Shown here: in pieces, positions 40,306 through 50,285 of the stretch
Position numbering within the stretch: the first letter of the stretch is position 1
Layout of the letters: each line of letters starts with the position of its first letter
Assembly (NCBI RefSeq): GCF_002272245.1
Contig: NZ_NPDD01000157.1
Coordinates: 1 to 60,587, forward strand
Source: Bacillus sp. 7884-1
GTDB lineage: Bacteria > Bacillota > Bacilli > Bacillales > Cytobacillaceae
Length of the DNA: 60,587 bases
Direction: 5' to 3'
Position numbers and translations under genes: made by a program
The notes under the pieces: generated by a model
What the model was told of the DNA's origin: nothing
What the model saw: the letters and a program-made list of their open reading frames with translations, nothing else
Database searches by the model: none

Positions 40306-40440
40306 ATGAATAAAGTGATGACTTCCGTTGTTGCATTAGGAGTTGGAATGGCAGCCTATAATCTTGCACAGAGAAACAACATGATGTCTGGCCGTCAAAT
40401 GAAACGAATGTCAAGAAAGGTTAAACGAGCTTTATTCTAA
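40306..40440 (+). CDS. yrzQ: YrzQ-like DUF3918 small protein (44 aa)
   Basis: A 44-residue protein beginning MNKVMTSVVALGVGMAAYN, with a short hydrophobic segment and a basic tail (RQMKRMSRKVKRALF). This is the DUF3918 pattern. Start 40306 follows GAAGAGGTGAGACG; the longer in-frame reading from 40183 overlaps the preceding gene and has no ribosome site. Function unknown. Confidence 0.8.
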   Translation: MNKVMTSVVALGVGMAAYNLAQRNNMMSGRQMKRMSRKVKRALF

Positions 40441-40444
40441 AATG

Positions 40445-40474
40445 AATCCCCCTCTATGTAGAGGGGGATTTTTG
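40445..40474 (+). terminator. Terminator after yrzQ
   Basis: 11-bp stem AATCCCCCTCT with AGAGGGGGATT, loop ATGT, then TTTTGC. Confidence 0.92.
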
Positions 40475-40536
40475 CTTCATGTATAAATCCGGTATTTGTC
40501 TCTAAGAATAATGGTAATAAGGAGGCATTGGTATCG

Positions 40537-41622
40537 GTGGAAATTCGGGTTAAATGGTTTTATAGGATCGGTTTTTTACTTCTTTTACTCATTGCCCTTT
40601 ACGTATTTTTAAAAATTCGATTTGTCTGGTTACCGATTGTAAGAGTGGCGATAGTGATTATCCTGCCTTTTTTTATTGGTGGATTTATTACATATTTGCT
40701 CCACCCTATTGTTGAAAAACTCCATGAAAAAGGCTTACATCGCGGGATTGCGATTTTTCTGATTTATTTTCTGTTTTTTGGTGGTATTGGCTTAGCTCTC
40801 TACAAAGGAATTCCTGCATTTATTTCACAAGTTAGAGATCTTGCAGAAAGTGCTCCCATCTTAGCAGAGCAATATCGAAACTGGATAAAGGAACTTCAAT
40901 CGCATACACGTGAATGGCCAGATGGGCTTCAAGAACAAATCAATGAAGGGATCATTGGTTTTGAAAAGAGATTAGATTCACTACTAAACGTTATCGTTGA
41001 TTCCCTGCTGAACTTCTTGAAGTTTGCTTTTGCCATCATGCTTATCCCTTTTATTGCTTTTTATATGTTAAAGGATTTCGGTCTCATTAAAAGAGCAGTA
41101 TGGTATATAACACCTAAAAAATGGCGCAGAAAAGGAACACGATTTCTTAAGGATATCGATGAATCACTTGGTAGCTACATTAGAGGACAGCTTTTTGTTT
41201 GTCTTATTATCGGAAGTCTTTCCTCGATATTATTTTGGATTTTCCATTTAAAATATCCTCTACTTTTAGGTATGATTATTGGGGTCACAAATGTAATCCC
41301 CTATTTTGGTCCAATTATTGGGGCTGTTCCAGCCGTCATTATCGCTGCCACGGGATCCGTTAAATTAGTGCTTATAACCATCGTCATCGTTTTTGGACTG
41401 CAATTTTTAGAAGGAAATATATTGTCTCCCTATATTGTGGGAAAAAGTCTGCATATGCACCCATTAATGATTATGATTGCTTTAACGGCAGGTGGTGAAA
41501 TAGGCGGAATCCTTGGAATGATTGTTGCTGTACCTGTTCTTGTTGTCCTTAAAGTAAGCATTATTCATGCTAAAAATCATTTCATGCACGAAAAAGTAAA
41601 GGAACCCGCGCCATCAGATTGA
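40537..41622 (+). CDS. yrrI: AI-2E/PerM-family transporter (YrrI)
   Basis: About 361 residues with eight likely membrane helices and the family motifs FIGGFITYLLHPIVEKL, IPFIAFYMLKD, GVTNVIPYFGPIIGAVPA and EGNILSPYIVGKSLHMHPL. Family members are putative exporters; the old autoinducer-2 link is not proof of substrate. AAGGAGG (40519-40525) favours GTG 40537 over TTG 40528, which is only 2 nt away. The stop codon overlaps the -35 of the alaS promoter. Confidence 0.88.
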   Translation: MEIRVKWFYRIGFLLLLLIALYVFLKIRFVWLPIVRVAIVIILPFFIGGFITYLLHPIVEKLHEKGLHRGIAIFLIYFLFFGGIGLALYKGIPAFISQVRDLAESAPILAEQYRNWIKELQSHTREWPDGLQEQINEGIIGFEKRLDSLLNVIVDSLLNFLKFAFAIMLIPFIAFYMLKDFGLIKRAVWYITPKKWRRKGTRFLKDIDESLGSYIRGQLFVCLIIGSLSSILFWIFHLKYPLLLGMIIGVTNVIPYFGPIIGAVPAVIIAATGSVKLVLITIVIVFGLQFLEGNILSPYIVGKSLHMHPLMIMIALTAGGEIGGILGMIVAVPVLVVLKVSIIHAKNHFMHEKVKEPAPSD

Positions 41623-41647
41623 CAAACGTTTTTTGTGTGGCTATAAT
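41619..41647 (+). promoter_or_regulatory. Consensus sigma-A promoter of the alaS T-box leader
   Basis: TTGACA (41619-41624), 17-nt spacer, TATAAT (41642-41647): both hexamers and the spacing match consensus. The -35 overlaps the yrrI stop codon. Confidence 0.9.
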
Positions 41648-41653
41648 CCCTTT

Positions 41654-41902
41654 ATAGAATATTTTGGATTAACATGTTGAAGGACCTTAGTATGTTGTAG
41701 TCCATCTTTAAGAGAGGAGCTTCCTTGGCTGTGAGAAGCTCTAGATGAAGGATAACAGAAGCTAGTCCGGAGTGCAGCTAACCACTGCCGTTCTTGCCGC
41801 GTTAAGGCATTATTTGAGAGATGAACACCAAAGCTTTTGTGTTCATAATCAGGGTGGTACCGCGAGTTAGCTCTCGTCCCTGTTAGGGATGAGGGCTTTT
41901 TT
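41654..41902 (+). promoter_or_regulatory. T-box riboswitch controlling alaS
   Basis: T-box core AGGGTGGTACCGCG (41851-41864), then terminator stem GCTCTCGTCCC with GGGATGAGGGC and TTTTTT (41870-41902). Stem I includes GAAGCTAGTCCGG near 41758, so the specifier is probably GCT (alanine). Uncharged tRNA-Ala should stabilise the antiterminator. The 449-bp gap before alaS holds this leader and a repeat element. Confidence 0.93.
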
Positions 41903-41922
41903 GTGTTCTTTTTTAAATTATA

Positions 41923-42047
41923 TCTAGCGTCAGCGTCAGCGCCTAGCCTCTCGAGGTCAAAAAACCTTCGACAATAAAAGTCAAAAAGCGAACTTTTCTT
42001 GCCGAAGAACTTTTGCTTGTCGGGGCTGACCAAGGCGCTTATGCTTT
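41923..42047 (+). repeat. Bacillaceae-type intergenic repeat, copy A
   Basis: About 125 bp, from TCTAGCGTCAGCGTCAGCGC to CTGACCAAGGCGCTTATGC, with complementary ends (AGCGCCT near the left, AGGCGCT near the right) and CTCTCGAGGTCA and CTTGTCGGGGCTGACC blocks. It resembles in layout the reverse complement of copy B at 44741. It lies between the T-box terminator and alaS, so read-through mRNA includes it as a long hairpin. Confidence 0.75.
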
Positions 42048-42071
42048 CAAATTAAAGGAGGTTTACTAAAT

Positions 42072-44705
42072 ATGAAATACTTGACTGGTTCAGAAATTCG
42101 TAAAATGTATTTAGATTTTTTCCAGGAGAAAGGGCATACTGTTGAACCTAGTGCGTCGCTTGTTCCTCATGAAGATCCAACATTATTATGGATTAATAGT
42201 GGTGTAGCTACATTAAAAAAATACTTCGATGGCCGTGTTATTCCAGCGAATCCAAGAATTACAAATGCTCAAAAATCAATCCGCACCAATGATATCGAAA
42301 ACGTTGGGAAAACAGCACGCCATCATACTTTTTTCGAAATGCTCGGCAACTTTTCCATTGGAGAATATTTTAAAGAGGAAGCTATTGAGTGGGCATGGGA
42401 GTTTTTAACAGATAAAAAATGGATCGGCTGGGATCCTAAACTTCTTTCCGTTACGATTCACCCAGAGGACCACGAAGCATTTGAGCTTTGGAATAAGAAA
42501 ATTGGGATACCAGAGGAACGAATCATTCGTCTTGAAGGGAACTTCTGGGATATTGGTGAAGGCCCAAGTGGTCCGAATACCGAAATCTTCTATGACCGCG
42601 GTCCAGAGTATGGGGATGACCCTACAGATCCAGAATTATATCCAGGCGGCGAGAACGAGCGCTATTTAGAGGTTTGGAATCTGGTGTTTTCTCAGTTTAA
42701 TCATAATCCGGACGGTACGTATACACCGCTGCCAAAGAAAAATATTGATACAGGCATGGGCTTAGAAAGAATGGCTTCCGTTGTCCAAAATGTACCAACT
42801 AACTTTGACACTGATTTGTTTATCCCCATTATCAGAGCAACCGAAGAGATTTCCGGTGTGAAATATGGCGAGGATAAAGAAAAGGATACTGCATTTAAAG
42901 TAGTTGCCGACCACATTCGTACAGTTGCCTTTGCTGTGGGTGATGGAGCATTGCCATCAAACGAAGGACGCGGGTATGTATTACGACGCTTACTTCGCCG
43001 GGCAGTCCGCTATGCAAAACAAATTAATATCAATCGTCCTTTTATGTATGAACTTGTCCCAGTGGTAGGGGAAATCATGAATGATTTCTACCCAGAGGTA
43101 AAAGACAAGACTGATTTTATCCAGAAAGTGATTAAAAATGAAGAAGAACGCTTCCATGAAACTTTGCATGAAGGCTTATCCATATTAGGCAATGTAATCA
43201 AAAAAGAAAAGGAAAAAGGCAGCGATACGATTTCTGGAAGTGATATTTTCCGACTGTATGACACTTATGGTTTTCCCGTTGAATTAACCGAGGAGTATGC
43301 AGAAGAAGAGGGAATGAAGGTAGACCACGCTGGTTTTGAAATAGAAATGGAATTACAGCGAGAACGTGCTCGTGCGGCTCGCCAGGATGTAGATAGTATG
43401 CAGGTTCAAGGCGGTGTACTTGGAGACATTAAGGTAGAAAGTGAATTTGTTGGATACGACCAGCTTCAAACAAGCTCTACGGTTGTGGCAATCATTAAAA
43501 ATGGTGAATTGATTGAGGAAGCATTTAGTGGTGACGAGATTCAATTAATTCTTGATGTAACACCATTCTACGCAGAGAGCGGCGGGCAGATTGCAGACCG
43601 TGGAATGATTTATGCAGAAGGTGTTGCCGTTGCTGTAAAGGACGTACAAAAAGCGCCAAATGGTCAAAATCTTCATAAAGCTGTGGTAGAGTCAGGAATA
43701 TTAAAAACTAATGCAAAAGTGACAGCAAGTGTGAATCAAGATAATCGAGTGCAAATTATCAAAAATCATACGGCTACCCACTTGCTTCATCAAGCATTAA
43801 AGGATGTACTCGGAACACATGTAAACCAAGCAGGTTCACTCGTGGAACCAGATCGTCTCCGATTTGATTTCTCGCACTTTGGTCAAGTGAAGCCAGAAGA
43901 ACTCGAGGAAATTGAGAAAATTGTTAACGAGCAAATCTGGAGAAATATTGAAGTAAATATTAGTCTCAAACCGATTGCTGAAGCAAAAGAAATGGGTGCA
44001 ATGGCTCTTTTCGGTGAAAAGTATGGTGATATCGTTCGTGTTGTTAAAGTAGGCGATTATAGCTTAGAGCTTTGCGGAGGCTGTCATGTTCCAAATACAT
44101 CTGTGATTGGTCTATTTAAAATCGTTTCTGAAGGTGGAATTGGTGCTGGCACAAGGAGAATTGAAGCCGTTACAGGTGAGTCAGCTTACCAATTGATGAA
44201 TGATCAAATCGGGTTATTAAAGGATGCAGCAGATAAGTTGAAAACCAATCCTAAAGAAGTTGTTAATCGAATTGAAGTCTTAATGTCTGAAATCAAACAA
44301 CTTCAGCGTGAAAATGAATCACTTGCAGCTAAATTAGGAAATATTGAAGCTGGCAGCCTTGTATCGAAAGCAAAAGTAATTGACGGTGTTACAGTATTGG
44401 CTGCTAAGGTCCAAGCGTCTGATTTGAACAACTTGCGTAATATGGCGGATGATTTGAAGCAAAAAGTCGGATCAGCTGTCATCCTTCTCGGAAGTGTAAA
44501 TGAAGGGAAAGTTAATTTAATCGCTGCTGTCACAAAGGATTTAATTGACAAAGGATACCATGCGGGTAAATTAATCAAAGAAGTTGCCACACGCTGCGGC
44601 GGGGGAGGCGGCGGCCGACCTGATATGGCGCAAGCTGGTGGAAAAGATCCAGAAAAACTAGACTCTGCCCTGCAATTCGTAGACGAATGGGTGAAATCAA
44701 TTTGA
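42072..44705 (+). CDS. alaS: Alanyl-tRNA synthetase
   Basis: An 877-residue enzyme: class II catalytic core ([21 protein letters not shown], then [19 protein letters not shown]), tRNA-binding region, editing domain with [11 protein letters not shown] and CGGCHVPNT zinc-ligand motifs, and a C-Ala domain ending in [16 protein letters not shown]. Full length, no disruption. Start ATG follows AAAGGAGG. Regulated by the upstream T-box. Confidence 0.97.
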   Translation: MKYLTGSEIRKMYLDFFQEKGHTVEPSASLVPHEDPTLLWINSGVATLKKYFDGRVIPANPRITNAQKSIRTNDIENVGKTARHHTFFEMLGNFSIGEYFKEEAIEWAWEFLTDKKWIGWDPKLLSVTIHPEDHEAFELWNKKIGIPEERIIRLEGNFWDIGEGPSGPNTEIFYDRGPEYGDDPTDPELYPGGENERYLEVWNLVFSQFNHNPDGTYTPLPKKNIDTGMGLERMASVVQNVPTNFDTDLFIPIIRATEEISGVKYGEDKEKDTAFKVVADHIRTVAFAVGDGALPSNEGRGYVLRRLLRRAVRYAKQININRPFMYELVPVVGEIMNDFYPEVKDKTDFIQKVIKNEEERFHETLHEGLSILGNVIKKEKEKGSDTISGSDIFRLYDTYGFPVELTEEYAEEEGMKVDHAGFEIEMELQRERARAARQDVDSMQVQGGVLGDIKVESEFVGYDQLQTSSTVVAIIKNGELIEEAFSGDEIQLILDVTPFYAESGGQIADRGMIYAEGVAVAVKDVQKAPNGQNLHKAVVESGILKTNAKVTASVNQDNRVQIIKNHTATHLLHQALKDVLGTHVNQAGSLVEPDRLRFDFSHFGQVKPEELEEIEKIVNEQIWRNIEVNISLKPIAEAKEMGAMALFGEKYGDIVRVVKVGDYSLELCGGCHVPNTSVIGLFKIVSEGGIGAGTRRIEAVTGESAYQLMNDQIGLLKDAADKLKTNPKEVVNRIEVLMSEIKQLQRENESLAAKLGNIEAGSLVSKAKVIDGVTVLAAKVQASDLNNLRNMADDLKQKVGSAVILLGSVNEGKVNLIAAVTKDLIDKGYHAGKLIKEVATRCGGGGGGRPDMAQAGGKDPEKLDSALQFVDEWVKSI

Positions 44706-44740
44706 TAATGAGACAAAGTAGTGTAAAATGGTGGTAACTA

Positions 44741-44859
44741 GAAAAGCGGAAGTGCCTTGCACAGTGGCGACAGGCATAAGACGAGCGGTGAGAAGGTTGT
44801 TCTTTAACCTTCTTGTCGGATTGGCTTATGACCCCGAGCCCCTAGGCACTGTAGCTAGC
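44741..44859 (-). repeat. Bacillaceae-type intergenic repeat, copy B (inverted relative to copy A)
   Basis: About 119 bp, from GAAAAGCGGAAGTGCCTTGC to AGCCCCTAGGCACTGTAGCT. It has terminal complementarity (AGTGCCT/AGGCACT), an inner pair GGCATAAG/CTTATGACC, and a central hairpin AGAAGGTT-GTTCTTT-AACCTTCT. Read on the minus strand it matches copy A in block order. It fills most of the alaS-ireB gap and may act as the alaS terminator. Confidence 0.78.
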
Positions 44860-44931
44860 ACTAAACTATAAAGTGGCAGCGCCATGGCGCGGTATAGTTA
44901 TCTCCTCTACTAAAAATGCGAGGTGCAAGTG

Positions 44932-45198
44932 ATGAGCTCATTTGATAAAACGATGAGATTTAATTTTCCTGAAGAGCCTTTTGAACATGATGTAAATGAT
45001 GTTCTTCTTCAAGTTTATGAGGCCCTGCAGGAAAAAGGGTATAACCCAATTAATCAAATCGTCGGATATTTACTGTCCGGGGATCCTGCCTATATTCCCC
45101 GTCATCGGGATGCTAGGAATATCATTCGTAAACTTGAACGGGATGAAATTATTGAGGAATTGGTTAAATCCTATTTAAATCAACGACGTGAGGGTTAA
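44932..45198 (+). CDS. ireB: IreB-family regulatory phosphoprotein (UPF0297, YrzL)
   Basis: An 88-residue protein ([43 protein letters not shown]). In Enterococcus IreB is phosphorylated by the IreK Ser/Thr kinase at N-terminal Thr residues, here near Thr6. Start ATG 44932 follows GAGGTG at 6 nt; GTG 44923 is part of that site. Just upstream, AACTATA and TATAGTT enclose GCGCCATGGCGC (44864-44899), a hairpin of unknown role. First gene of the ireB-ruvX-yrzB run. Confidence 0.92.
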   Translation: MSSFDKTMRFNFPEEPFEHDVNDVLLQVYEALQEKGYNPINQIVGYLLSGDPAYIPRHRDARNIIRKLERDEIIEELVKSYLNQRREG

Positions 45199-45201
45199 GA
45201 A

Positions 45202-45618
45202 ATGCGGATTATGGGATTAGATGTAGGCTCTAAGACAGTTGGGATTGCAATTAGCGATGAGCTTGGCTGGACTGCACAGGGCCTCAAAACCCTCAAAATC
45301 GACGAAGAAAAAAATAAGTTTGGTTTTGATGAAATTGGTCAATTAATAAAAGAGTATGGAATCAGTCAAGTTGTTATTGGGCTGCCAAAGAATATGAATG
45401 GTTCCATTGGACCTCGTGGTGAAGCCAGCAAGCGATACGCAGAGGAAATTGAAAATCAATTTTCAGTTTCAACCATTTTATGGGACGAGCGTTTAACGAC
45501 GATGGCAGCAGAACGGGTTTTGCTTGAAGCGGATGTCAGCCGGAAAAAGCGAAAAAAAGTTATTGATAAAATGGCAGCCATGATGATATTACAAGGCTAT
45601 CTTGATAGCAAAAATTAA
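45202..45618 (+). CDS. yrrK: YqgF/RuvX-family RNase H-like nuclease
   Basis: A 138-residue RNase H-fold protein: [49 protein letters not shown] and the conserved end [17 protein letters not shown]. Members take part in pre-16S rRNA 5' processing; a Holliday-junction role was proposed earlier. Three nucleotides separate it from ireB, so they are co-translated. Confidence 0.93.
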   Translation: MRIMGLDVGSKTVGIAISDELGWTAQGLKTLKIDEEKNKFGFDEIGQLIKEYGISQVVIGLPKNMNGSIGPRGEASKRYAEEIENQFSVSTILWDERLTTMAAERVLLEADVSRKKRKKVIDKMAAMMILQGYLDSKN

Positions 45619-45630
45619 TGAGGTGAAGAT

Positions 45631-45921
45631 ATGGAACACGGTGAAAATCAAATTACAATTGTAGATGAAAAAGGTAATGAACAACTATGTGAAGTACTTT
45701 TTACATTTGAATCAGAGGATTTTGGCAAGTCTTATGTATTGTTTCAACAAGTAGGTGGAGTGGAAGACGATGAAGAGGGTCCTGAGATTCATGCCTATGC
45801 CTTCAATCCTAATGATGAGGATGGCGAAGGTGAATTAATTCCAATTGAAACCGAAGAAGAATGGGACATGGTAGAAGAAATGCTCAATACCTTCTACGAC
45901 GAACAAGAAGACGAAGAATAA
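45631..45921 (+). CDS. yrzB: DUF1292/UPF0473 protein YrzB
   Basis: A 96-residue very acidic protein ([29 protein letters not shown], then [22 protein letters not shown]). The family is conserved after ireB and yqgF across Firmicutes; no function is established. Ribosome site GAGGTGAAG. Ends in a strong terminator. Confidence 0.93.
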   Translation: MEHGENQITIVDEKGNEQLCEVLFTFESEDFGKSYVLFQQVGGVEDDEEGPEIHAYAFNPNDEDGEGELIPIETEEEWDMVEEMLNTFYDEQEDEE

Positions 45922-45930
45922 TACTTTAGA

Positions 45931-45963
45931 AAGCGGTCCTGATGAGGGGTCGCTTTTTTTTTT
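45931..45963 (+). terminator. Terminator after yrzB
   Basis: AAGCGGTCC pairs imperfectly with GGGGTCGCTT, followed by nine or more T. Confidence 0.85.
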
Positions 45964-46000
45964 GATGTATAGTGGAAGCGTTTCATAACTTCATCAAAAA

Positions 46001-46029
46001 TTGACATTTTTCGCATAATATGCTGAAAT
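46001..46029 (+). promoter_or_regulatory. Possible mltG promoter
   Basis: Perfect TTGACA (46001-46006), 17-nt spacer, TGAAAT (46024-46029), about 84 nt before mltG. The -10 is weak. Confidence 0.4.
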
Positions 46030-46112
46030 AATATTTGATACGCTATTTCTTACTGAGAAAAAAAGAGTTTGAAAGATAGATGTTTCACTGGTTATATGGG
46101 AGGGGCAATTAG

Positions 46113-47249
46113 ATGTCAACAGAAGAGACAAACTCGAAAAAAGAGGTAATTCGAAAGAAAATGCTAGAGCACCAAAGCGAAGCAAGAATTGTTCGTAGAA
46201 TTGTTTTAATTATTACAATCGTGGCTATTTTAATCCTCGTCTTTATCGGCGGAGGGGGTTATCTCTACATCAAGTCAGCACTGCAGCCTGTTGACAAGGA
46301 TAGTAAAGTTCAGAAAAAAGTAGAAATCCCAATCGGGTCATCCGTAACGGGGATTTCTGAGAAATTAGAAGCAAACGGAATTATTAAAAATGCTAAAGTC
46401 TTTAAATACTATGTGAAATTTAAAAATGAAGCTGGTTTTATGGCTGGGGAATATGAACTTAGTCCTTCTATGGAGATACCAGAAATTATTAATCGCCTGA
46501 AAACCGGAAAAGTATTGCAAAAGGCTGCTTTCCAGCTAACCATTCCAGAAGGTAAACAGTTAAAGGAAATCGCCCAAATCATTGCTAAGACAGTAAATTT
46601 ACCGGAAGAAGAAGTGTTTAATCAATTAAATGATCGAACATTTATTCAAAAAATGATGGCGAAATTTCCTGATTTATTAACAACAGATATACTGAATCCA
46701 AATATTAAATATCCTCTTGAGGGCTATTTGTTTCCTGCAACCTATCCTTTCTACAAGCCAAATCCAACTGTAGAAGAAATGATTGTTACGATGTTAGAAC
46801 AGACTAGAAAAGTGATTACACCATATTTAGCAGAACTTAGTGAAGAGGAGTTTACAGCACACCAGTTGTTGACCATGTCTTCCTTGATTGAGGAAGAGGC
46901 AACGCAAAAAGCAGATCGTAAAGATATCTCGAGTGTATTTTATAATCGAATAGAACAAGAGATGCCTTTGCAAACAGATCCAACGGTTCTTTATGCACAA
47001 GGGAAACACAAGGAAAGAGTCTTATACGAGGATTTAGAAGTAGATTCACCTTATAATACTTATAAACATAAGGGACTTCCTCCTGGTCCAATTGCGAATG
47101 CAGGGAAAGATTCAATCGAGGCAGCAATAAATCCATCTGAAACGAAGTATTTATATTTCCTTGCTACAGCAGGAGGGGATGTTATTTTCACAAAGACTCT
47201 AGAGGAACATAACGCTGCAAAAGCAGAGCACATTACCAATAATAATTAA
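46113..47249 (+). CDS. mltG: MltG, endolytic murein transglycosylase
   Basis: A 378-residue single-pass membrane protein: basic cytosolic N-terminus, membrane helix at about 30-53 (RIVLIITIVAILILVFIGGGGYLYI), LysM-like region, then the YceG catalytic domain with Glu in LTMSSLIEEEATQKADR and the closing PPGPIANAGKDSIEAAINP. It cuts nascent glycan strands and sets their length. GGGAGGGG lies before the ATG. Confidence 0.94.
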   Translation: MSTEETNSKKEVIRKKMLEHQSEARIVRRIVLIITIVAILILVFIGGGGYLYIKSALQPVDKDSKVQKKVEIPIGSSVTGISEKLEANGIIKNAKVFKYYVKFKNEAGFMAGEYELSPSMEIPEIINRLKTGKVLQKAAFQLTIPEGKQLKEIAQIIAKTVNLPEEEVFNQLNDRTFIQKMMAKFPDLLTTDILNPNIKYPLEGYLFPATYPFYKPNPTVEEMIVTMLEQTRKVITPYLAELSEEEFTAHQLLTMSSLIEEEATQKADRKDISSVFYNRIEQEMPLQTDPTVLYAQGKHKERVLYEDLEVDSPYNTYKHKGLPPGPIANAGKDSIEAAINPSETKYLYFLATAGGDVIFTKTLEEHNAAKAEHITNNN

Positions 47250-47324
47250 TAAGAACACAAGGGGGAAATGGTTTTCTTTCCTCCTTGATTATGTTAAAAT
47301 AGTTCAAGTGTTTTATGAGCAGAC

Positions 47325-47352
47325 AATAGCGTTTCTTTGAACGCTATTTTTT
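47325..47352 (+). terminator. Hairpin and T-run between mltG and trmR
   Basis: Perfect 9-bp stem AATAGCGTT (47325-47333) with AACGCTATT (47340-47348), 6-nt loop, then TTTTT. It could end the mltG transcript or attenuate entry into trmR, which starts 64 nt later. Confidence 0.75.
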
Positions 47353-47415
47353 CATGTCTAAAGAGCATTATATTGGTTACAATGCTTTTAATAGCTAGAG
47401 GCAGGTGATGGCAGT

Positions 47416-48057
47416 TTGTTGAATGATAAACTGCATTCTTATATTGAGGAACTGATTCCAGGACGTGAACCATTGTTTACCGAAATGGAAAATTATGCAT
47501 TAGAAAATAAGGTACCAATTATGGAGCTTGTAGGAATTGAAGCATTGCTTCAATTTTTAAGAATTCAAGGCTCTAAAAAAATTCTTGAGGTAGGTACTGC
47601 GATTGGTTATTCTGCCTTACGAATGGCCGAGGCTCTGCCAAATGCGTGCATTGTTACGATAGAACGAGATTTAGAAAGAATACAGGCTGCAGAAGAATAT
47701 ATAGGGCGTTCAAGGCACGGCGAACAGATTATATTGATTAAAGGTGATGCCCTTGAGGTTGAGGAACTTGTACGTGAACAAGCCCCATACGACACCATTT
47801 TTGTGGACGCTGCAAAAGGACAATATCAAAAATTCTTTGAGATGTATTCCAAATACCTTAGTGTTGATGGCGTCATCATAACAGATAATGTTTTATTTAA
47901 AGGTCTTGTTACACAATCAGAGATTGAATCAAAAAGGATTCGTAATCTGGTCAGGAAAATAGATAACTTCAATCATTGGCTGATGAATCACCCTGATTAT
48001 CATTCAGTCATTCTCCCTGTTGGTGATGGGATTGCTATTAGTAAAAAGAAGAGGTGA
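47416..48057 (+). CDS. trmR: TrmR (YrrM), tRNA 5-hydroxyuridine methyltransferase
   Basis: A 213-residue O-methyltransferase 3-family protein: SAM motif ILEVGTAIGYSALRMAEALP, YDTIFVDAAKGQY and TDNVLFKGLV. In B. subtilis YrrM methylates ho5U34 to mo5U34. Its neighbours trhP1 and trhP2 make the ho5U substrate, which supports this over a generic catechol methyltransferase. TTG start with AGGTGATGG. Overlaps the trhP1 ribosome site. Confidence 0.88.
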   Translation: MLNDKLHSYIEELIPGREPLFTEMENYALENKVPIMELVGIEALLQFLRIQGSKKILEVGTAIGYSALRMAEALPNACIVTIERDLERIQAAEEYIGRSRHGEQIILIKGDALEVEELVREQAPYDTIFVDAAKGQYQKFFEMYSKYLSVDGVIITDNVLFKGLVTQSEIESKRIRNLVRKIDNFNHWLMNHPDYHSVILPVGDGIAISKKKR

Positions 48058-48062
48058 CTAAA

Positions 48063-48992
48063 ATGAAAAGAACGGAATTATTAGTTACTCCACTGTCAGT
48101 TAACGATATATTGCCACTAGCAGAAGCTGGTGCCGATGCGTTTGTTATTGGAGAACAAAGATATGGACTACGCTTAGCGGGTGAATTTAACCGAGAACAG
48201 GTAAAGCAGGCAATAGAATTAGCACATTCTAAAGAGAAAAAAGTCTATGTTGCCATGAATGCTATTTTTCATAATGAAAAAATGAATGAATTAAGTGATT
48301 ATATTAAATTTGCAGCAGAAGCAAATGCTGATGCAATTATTTTTGGTGATCCTGCTGTCTTAATGACCGCACGAGAGGCAGCCCCTGATATGAAGCTTCA
48401 TTGGAGTACGGAAACTCTTGGGACAAATTGGTTTTCATGTAACTATTGGGGGAAAAAGGGTGCAAATAGAGCAGTCCTAGCGCGTGAAATTAATATGGAC
48501 TCAATTGTAGAAATCAAAGAAAATGCTGAGGTTGAAATAGAAGTACAGGTCCATGGCATGAGCTGCATGTTCCAATCGAAACGTTCACTTCTTGGAAACT
48601 ATTATGAGTACCAAGGAAAAGTAATGGAAATCGAAAACCGTAAAATGGAAAAAAACATGTTCATACATGATAAAGAAAGAGAAAATAAATATCCAATCTT
48701 TGAAGATGAGAATGGCACTCACATTATGAGTCCTAATGATATTTGTATCATTGACGAGCTGCAGGAATTGCTTGAAGCCGGTGTAGATTCCTTTAAAATT
48801 GATGGAATCTTAAAGTCTTCTGACTATCTTATTGCAGTAACAAAGGCATATCGTGAAGCGATTGACTTATTTTTTGAAGACTCAGATCAATACGACGATA
48901 AAAAAGACGAGCTTTTAGAAGCTATTAAGGCTGTGCAGCCAGAAAATCGCAAACTAGATACAGGATTCTTTTTCAAAGAAACAGTTTACTAA
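48063..48992 (+). CDS. trhP1: TrhP1 (YrrN), U32-peptidase-like tRNA hydroxylation protein
   Basis: A 309-residue peptidase U32-family protein (LLVTPLSVNDILPLAEAGADAFVIGEQRYGLRLAGEF; VHGMSCMFQSKRSLLGNY; GVDSFKIDGILKS). With TrhP2 it carries out prephenate-dependent hydroxylation of tRNA U34. It lacks the CCQSC cluster motif seen in TrhP2. ATG 48063 is the start because GAGGTG (48051-48056) is 6 nt upstream; GTG 48054 lies inside that site. Confidence 0.9.
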   Translation: MKRTELLVTPLSVNDILPLAEAGADAFVIGEQRYGLRLAGEFNREQVKQAIELAHSKEKKVYVAMNAIFHNEKMNELSDYIKFAAEANADAIIFGDPAVLMTAREAAPDMKLHWSTETLGTNWFSCNYWGKKGANRAVLAREINMDSIVEIKENAEVEIEVQVHGMSCMFQSKRSLLGNYYEYQGKVMEIENRKMEKNMFIHDKERENKYPIFEDENGTHIMSPNDICIIDELQELLEAGVDSFKIDGILKSSDYLIAVTKAYREAIDLFFEDSDQYDDKKDELLEAIKAVQPENRKLDTGFFFKETVY

Positions 48993-49009
48993 AAAGGAGG
49001 GGTTCATTC

Positions 49010-50281
49010 ATGAATACAGTTAAGGATAATGTTTCTGAAATCATTGATGGAAAACGTGTGATTGTGAAAAAACCGGAACTCCTTGCGCCGGCAGGAAATC
49101 TTGAAAAATTAAAAATTGCTGTTCAATATGGGGCTGATGCCGTATTTATTGGCGGTCAGGAATATGGTTTACGTTCAAACGCCGATAACTTTACATTTGA
49201 AGAAATGAAAGAAGGCGTAGAATTCGCCAAAAAATTTGGGGCAAGAATCTATGTTACAACAAATATTTTTGCTCACAATGAAAATATTGATGGATTAGAA
49301 GACTATATCCTTGGGTTAAAGGAAACTGGGATTGCTGGAATTATCGTTGCAGACCCATTGATTATTGAAACATGCCGCAGGCTGGCACCAGAAATTGAAA
49401 TTCATATCAGCACGCAGCAATCCATTTCAAACTGGAAAACAGCTCAGTTCTGGAAGGAAAGCGGTGCAGAGCGTGTCGTTTTAGCACGTGAAACGAGTGC
49501 AGAAGAAATAAGAGAAATGAAAGAAAAAGTCGATGTTGAGATTGAAATCTTTATTCATGGAGCAATGTGTATTGCTTATTCTGGACGTTGTACATTAAGT
49601 AATCACATGACCGCGAGGGATTCAAACCGAGGCGGCTGCTGTCAGTCTTGCCGTTGGGATTATGATTTATATCAACTAGAAGGCAGCAACACTGAAGTTC
49701 CTCTTTATGGTGAGAATGATGCGCCATTTGCCATGAGTCCAAAGGACCTTAACCTGATTCAAGCGATTCCTCAAATGATTGAGCTTGGAATTGACAGCTT
49801 GAAAATTGAAGGCCGAATGAAGTCGATTCACTATATTGCAACGGTGGTAAGTGTATATCGAAAAGTAATTGACGCCTATTGTGCAGACCCTGACAACTTC
49901 GTCATTAAGCGTGAGTGGTTAGAAGAGCTGGACAAATGTGCAAATCGTGAAACAGCACCTGCGTTTTTTGAAGGTGTTCCGGGGTATAAAGAGCAAATGT
50001 TTGGTAATCATAGCAACAAGACAAAGTTTGAATTTGTCGGTCTTGTGTTGGATTACAACGAAGAAACGCAAATGGTTACACTTCAACAACGAAACCACTT
50101 TAAACCGGGTCAGGAAGTTGAATTCTTTGGTCCGGAAATTCAAAACTTTACACATGTGATTGATAAAATTTGGGATGAAAAAGGTAATGAACTGGATGCA
50201 GCAAGACATCCGCTTCAAATTGTACAATTTAAATTGGACAAACCGGTTTACCCTAACAACATGATGCGAAAGGAGAACTAG
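49010..50281 (+). CDS. trhP2: TrhP2 (YrrO), U32-peptidase-like tRNA hydroxylation protein
   Basis: A 423-residue U32 protein: [48 protein letters not shown], and the cysteine set GRC and GGCCQSCRW that in the family binds an iron-sulfur cluster; C-terminal U32_C beta-barrel ([15 protein letters not shown]). It acts with TrhP1 on tRNA U34 using prephenate. AAAAGGAGGGG precedes the ATG. udk follows at once. Confidence 0.92.
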   Translation: MNTVKDNVSEIIDGKRVIVKKPELLAPAGNLEKLKIAVQYGADAVFIGGQEYGLRSNADNFTFEEMKEGVEFAKKFGARIYVTTNIFAHNENIDGLEDYILGLKETGIAGIIVADPLIIETCRRLAPEIEIHISTQQSISNWKTAQFWKESGAERVVLARETSAEEIREMKEKVDVEIEIFIHGAMCIAYSGRCTLSNHMTARDSNRGGCCQSCRWDYDLYQLEGSNTEVPLYGENDAPFAMSPKDLNLIQAIPQMIELGIDSLKIEGRMKSIHYIATVVSVYRKVIDAYCADPDNFVIKREWLEELDKCANRETAPAFFEGVPGYKEQMFGNHSNKTKFEFVGLVLDYNEETQMVTLQQRNHFKPGQEVEFFGPEIQNFTHVIDKIWDEKGNELDAARHPLQIVQFKLDKPVYPNNMMRKEN

Positions 50282-50285
50282 GTTG

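Noticed and set aside
41641..42033. 130-codon minus-strand ORF before alaS
   Set aside because: It lies entirely over the alaS T-box and repeat copy A; composition and lack of ribosome site show it is antisense to RNA structure.
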